Origin: Helicobacter mastomyrinus
GTDB lineage: Bacteria; Campylobacterota; Campylobacteria; Campylobacterales; Helicobacteraceae
Assembly: GCF_039555295.1 (NCBI RefSeq)
Contig: NZ_CP145316.1
Coordinates: forward strand, 1,555,788-1,619,787
Direction: 5' to 3'
Length of the DNA stretch: 64,000 bases
Below are positions 61,366 through 64,000 of the stretch, in pieces. The translations under genes were made by a program, and so were the position numbers. The notes beneath the pieces were generated by a model. That model did not search any database. It worked only from the letters and a program-made list of their open reading frames with translations, and was not told the DNA's origin. Position 1 is the stretch's first letter. Each line of letters begins with the position of its first letter.

Positions 61366-62481
61366 GTGTTTAGGAAGACATTAGAGCAAGTTATAACTTA
61401 TGAGGCAGGGAAGCCTATTGAGCTTGTAATGCGTGAATATGGCATTAAACAAGAAGATGTGATTAAGTTAGGAAGTAATGAAAATCCCTATGGCACATCG
61501 CCTAAAGTTATAAAAATTTTAGAGCAAAATGCCTCTAAGGCATATTTATATCCTGATGATTCTATGTATGCGCTAAAAGCAGCTCTTACTTCACGCTTTA
61601 ATATAGACTCAAAAGAGATTATTATTGGTGCGGGGAGTGATCAAATCATCGAGTTTTGTATGCAGGCTTTGGATCACACAAATGCTTGTGTGCTAATGGC
61701 AAAGACGACTTTTGCAATGTATGAAGTGTATGCAAAACTTGTAGGTGTGGAGATTTGCAAAACTCCTAGTGATGCGCATAATTTAGATGAGTTTATGCAG
61801 CTTTATAATGTGGCAAGGGCTCAAGGTAAAAGAGTGAGTGCTATATTTCTCTGTGTGCCAAATAATCCTTTAGGTGAGTGTTTAGACGCACAGGCAGTAG
61901 AGGACTTTATCGGTAAAATCGATAAAGATACGCTTGTGGTGATTGATGGGGCGTATCAAGAATTTGCAAGATTCAAAGATAGTGTAAAAGCCTTTGAACC
62001 AGCTGCGCTTATCGCACGTTTTAGCAATGTGATTTATCTAGGGACATTTTCTAAGGCGTATGGGTTGGGTGGTATGCGTGTAGGATATGGAATTGCAAAT
62101 AAATCTATTATTTCTATGCTCTATAAGGTGCGTCCGCCATTTAATATCACGACTCTAAGCTTGTGCGCTGCTATTGCCGCCCTAGAAGATGATGTGTTTG
62201 TAAGGCAGTGTATAGAATCTAATGCTACAGAAATGTTGCGATATGAACAATTTGCAGAAGAAAATGGGATAGACTTTATCCCTTCTTATGGGAATTTCAT
62301 CACATTTTCGCATAAAGATATAGAATCTACACATTTATGCCAATGGCTGCTGCAAAAGGGTGTAATTGTGCGTGATTTGCATTCGTATGGGTTAAGTGCT
62401 TTTCGTATTACTATTGGTATGCAGTGGCAAAATACACGTGTCCTTGAGATGATACAAACATACTTAAAAGCTCATAACTAG
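61366..62481 (+). CDS. hisC: Histidinol-phosphate aminotransferase
   Basis: A 371-residue PLP enzyme of histidine synthesis. GTG start at 61366 with GAGGGAAAGG upstream; the N-terminus 'ITYEAGKPIELVMREYGIKQEDVIKLGSNENPYG' fits the family. The cofactor lysine is in 'VIYLGTFSKAYGLGGMRVGYG', with 'CVPNNPLGECL' and 'VVIDGAYQEF' also conserved. It directly precedes fliF, the same neighbour pair as in Campylobacter. Confidence 0.9.
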   Translation: MFRKTLEQVITYEAGKPIELVMREYGIKQEDVIKLGSNENPYGTSPKVIKILEQNASKAYLYPDDSMYALKAALTSRFNIDSKEIIIGAGSDQIIEFCMQALDHTNACVLMAKTTFAMYEVYAKLVGVEICKTPSDAHNLDEFMQLYNVARAQGKRVSAIFLCVPNNPLGECLDAQAVEDFIGKIDKDTLVVIDGAYQEFARFKDSVKAFEPAALIARFSNVIYLGTFSKAYGLGGMRVGYGIANKSIISMLYKVRPPFNITTLSLCAAIAALEDDVFVRQCIESNATEMLRYEQFAEENGIDFIPSYGNFITFSHKDIESTHLCQWLLQKGVIVRDLHSYGLSAFRITIGMQWQNTRVLEMIQTYLKAHN

Positions 62482-62489
62482 GGGCAATT

Positions 62490-64000
62490 GTGGATTTAAA
62501 ACTAATTTTTGAACAAGTAACGCGAGTTTTAAACAAACTTAATAAAAAGCAGCGTATTATTATTCTTACTACTCTTGTTGTGATTATTGGTTTTTTAACT
62601 TATCTCATACTTTTCCCTGTGCAGACAAGAAATGAATATGAAAATTATGAAGTGCTTTTTAGTAATCTAGATCCAGAGGATAGTGCGACAATCCTTCAAA
62701 AATTACAGCAAGAGAAGATTCCCTATAAGATTCCAAATGATAGCGTTATCCTTGTGCCAAAAGATAGAGTCTATGAGCAGCGGATTGCTATGGGTTCTAT
62801 TGGATTGCCTAAAACAAGCAAGAATGTAGGTTTTGATATTTTGCTTGAAAATAGTGTAGGAGAAACACCTTTCACGCAAGATATGAAATATCTTATCGCT
62901 AAACAAAATGAGCTTGCAAAGACGATTGAGAGTCTTAATCCTATTGAAAAGGCGATTGTCAATATTTCTATGCCTAAGGAATCGCTCTTCGTGCAAGGAG
63001 GACATCCACCATCAGCTTCGGTGAAGGTTACTGTTCGTGATAATATGTTTCTGTCTCCTGAGCAGGTTATAGGGATTAAACATCTTGTGAGTGCGGCAGT
63101 AGAGCGGCTCACACCAGAGGCTGTAAAAATCATCAATCAAGATAGTGAGCTATTAGGTGAGGATAATGAAGCAACTCAACAAAATGCAATAGCTAAGCAG
63201 GCAGCGTTTCAAAGAAAATTCCAGCAGAATGCAGAAAATGCTTTAGAAGCAAAAATTATTAAGTTTTTACAGCCAAGTGTAGGCGATGGAGTACAAGCGC
63301 AGGTAACAATGGATTTTGATTTCAGTGTGCGCAAATCCACACAGGAAAGATTTGATGATAATCCTGTTGTCCGTAGCACGAGAGAGTATGAGAAGGAACG
63401 CAAAGGATTCCGTCCGCCTCAAATTGGCGGTGTGCCCGGTGTGGTAAGTAATATTGGTCCAGTGCAAGGGCTTAAAGATGATGAAATGATGGAGTGGGAG
63501 AAAGAAAGTGAAGTTGTTGTTAATAATGAAATAGGCAAAACTGTAAGTGATATTAAAGAACAATATGGAGTATTGAAACGTGTGAGTGCTTCTGTGATGA
63601 TTGATGGCACGTATAAAGAAGTGATAGGTGAAGATGGTGAGCCTACATTAGAATATACTCCTCGCCCACAAGAAGATATGGACAAATTTTTAGAAGGGAT
63701 TAAAAAAGCTATTGGTTATAATGAGGCACGAGGCGACCAAGTAGAAGTGATTAATATGCCTTTTAAAATGACACAGCTTCACTATCATCCAAAAGATAAG
63801 TGGGAAGTATTTGCAAATAATTTAGAGCGATATTTAAGCCCATTTATGCCTTTGCTTAAATATGTTATTGTTGCGGTTATTATATTCATATTCTATAAAA
63901 AAATCGTTGCACCATTTGCAGAACGTATGTTAGAAGTGCAAGAGGAAGAAGATGACGATATAGAATCGCTTATGCAAATTGATGATGATGAAGATGATGT
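62490..64000 (+). CDS. fliF: Flagellar MS-ring protein FliF, 3' end outside window
   Basis: The frame is open from GTG 62490 to the window end (about 503 residues seen). FliF builds the membrane-supramembrane ring at the flagellar base. The first membrane helix is 'IIILTTLVVIIGFLTYLILF' (residues 25-45). The YscJ/FliF domain follows: 'NYEVLFSNLDPEDSATILQKL', 'KIPNDSVILVPKDRVYEQRIAMGSIGLP', then 'ASVKVTVRDNMFLSPEQVIGIKHLVSAAVE'. The second membrane helix is near 'LLKYVIVAVIIFIFYKKIVAPF', followed by an acidic tail. The FliG-binding end lies outside. It starts eight bases after hisC stops. Confidence 0.92.
   Translation, partial: MDLKLIFEQVTRVLNKLNKKQRIIILTTLVVIIGFLTYLILFPVQTRNEYENYEVLFSNLDPEDSATILQKLQQEKIPYKIPNDSVILVPKDRVYEQRIAMGSIGLPKTSKNVGFDILLENSVGETPFTQDMKYLIAKQNELAKTIESLNPIEKAIVNISMPKESLFVQGGHPPSASVKVTVRDNMFLSPEQVIGIKHLVSAAVERLTPEAVKIINQDSELLGEDNEATQQNAIAKQAAFQRKFQQNAENALEAKIIKFLQPSVGDGVQAQVTMDFDFSVRKSTQERFDDNPVVRSTREYEKERKGFRPPQIGGVPGVVSNIGPVQGLKDDEMMEWEKESEVVVNNEIGKTVSDIKEQYGVLKRVSASVMIDGTYKEVIGEDGEPTLEYTPRPQEDMDKFLEGIKKAIGYNEARGDQVEVINMPFKMTQLHYHPKDKWEVFANNLERYLSPFMPLLKYVIVAVIIFIFYKKIVAPFAERMLEVQEEEDDDIESLMQIDDDEDD

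Overview
This window looks like a chromosome segment of an enterohepatic-type Helicobacter. The evidence is the AT-rich composition, the abundant poly-G/poly-C and poly-A tracts, the epsilonproteobacterial gene blocks (lysC-hobA-holB-folP; serS-pflB; hisC-fliF; a cznABC-type metal efflux operon), the outer membrane protein genes and the alpha-1,3-fucosyltransferase. The species cannot be fixed from the sequence alone.

Region 1 (1 to about 17,776) is most of the structural half of a contractile-tail (P2/Mu-like) prophage. It runs from the capsid through head-completion genes, baseplate W/J/I, a tail fibre carrying a 16-G tract, an RCC1-repeat protein, a membrane/lysis cassette (holin, DUF5675 protein, overlapping spanin pair), sheath, tube, tail assembly E/E', a Z-like protein, X and D. 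A control region follows, with a small HTH protein, two promoters sharing one -35 box and two inverted repeats. Then come three small genes, one a 24-residue hydrophobic peptide, a gpU-like gene and a membrane gene on the minus strand, and the tape measure. A short sequence resembling a tRNA-Ser 3' end marks a possible right attachment site. The left end lies outside the window.

Region 2 (17.8-43.6 kb) holds host genes: an outer membrane protein, metE-metF behind a repeated palindromic motif, a BI-1 family protein, serS, the flagellar motor disk protein PflB, a metal/siderophore uptake locus (TonB receptor, FecCD-type permease and ATPase, divergent binding protein coupled to an unrecognised internally duplicated protein), a small secreted peptide plus barrel protein, a broken outer membrane protein gene, a regulator-like gene and the CznABC efflux pump.

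Region 3 (43.7-48.2 kb, minus strand) is the tightly overlapping lysC-hobA-holB-folP operon plus one unknown gene. An alpha/beta hydrolase follows.

Region 4 (49.9-60.7 kb, minus strand) is a highly variable surface glycan cluster: a phosphomannomutase/phosphoglucomutase, pyrC, then a run of glycosyltransferases. Six have 10-11 base G tracts. At two junctions a tract length change would fuse neighbouring GT2 genes into one protein. One GT2 is at present read out of its apparent ancestral frame. The fucosyltransferase is split by an 11-bp tandem duplication. The last gene looks like a circularly permuted GT4. Long identical blocks between the GT2 copies show recent recombination. Here the host appears to diversify its surface glycans, while the prophage carries a matching slippery tract in its tail fibre.

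The window ends with hisC and the 5' part of fliF. Two signals run across the window: a family of hairpin-rich intergenic repeats, and strong over-representation of AGATTCT/AGAATCT, which also forms inverted pairs in intergenic DNA.
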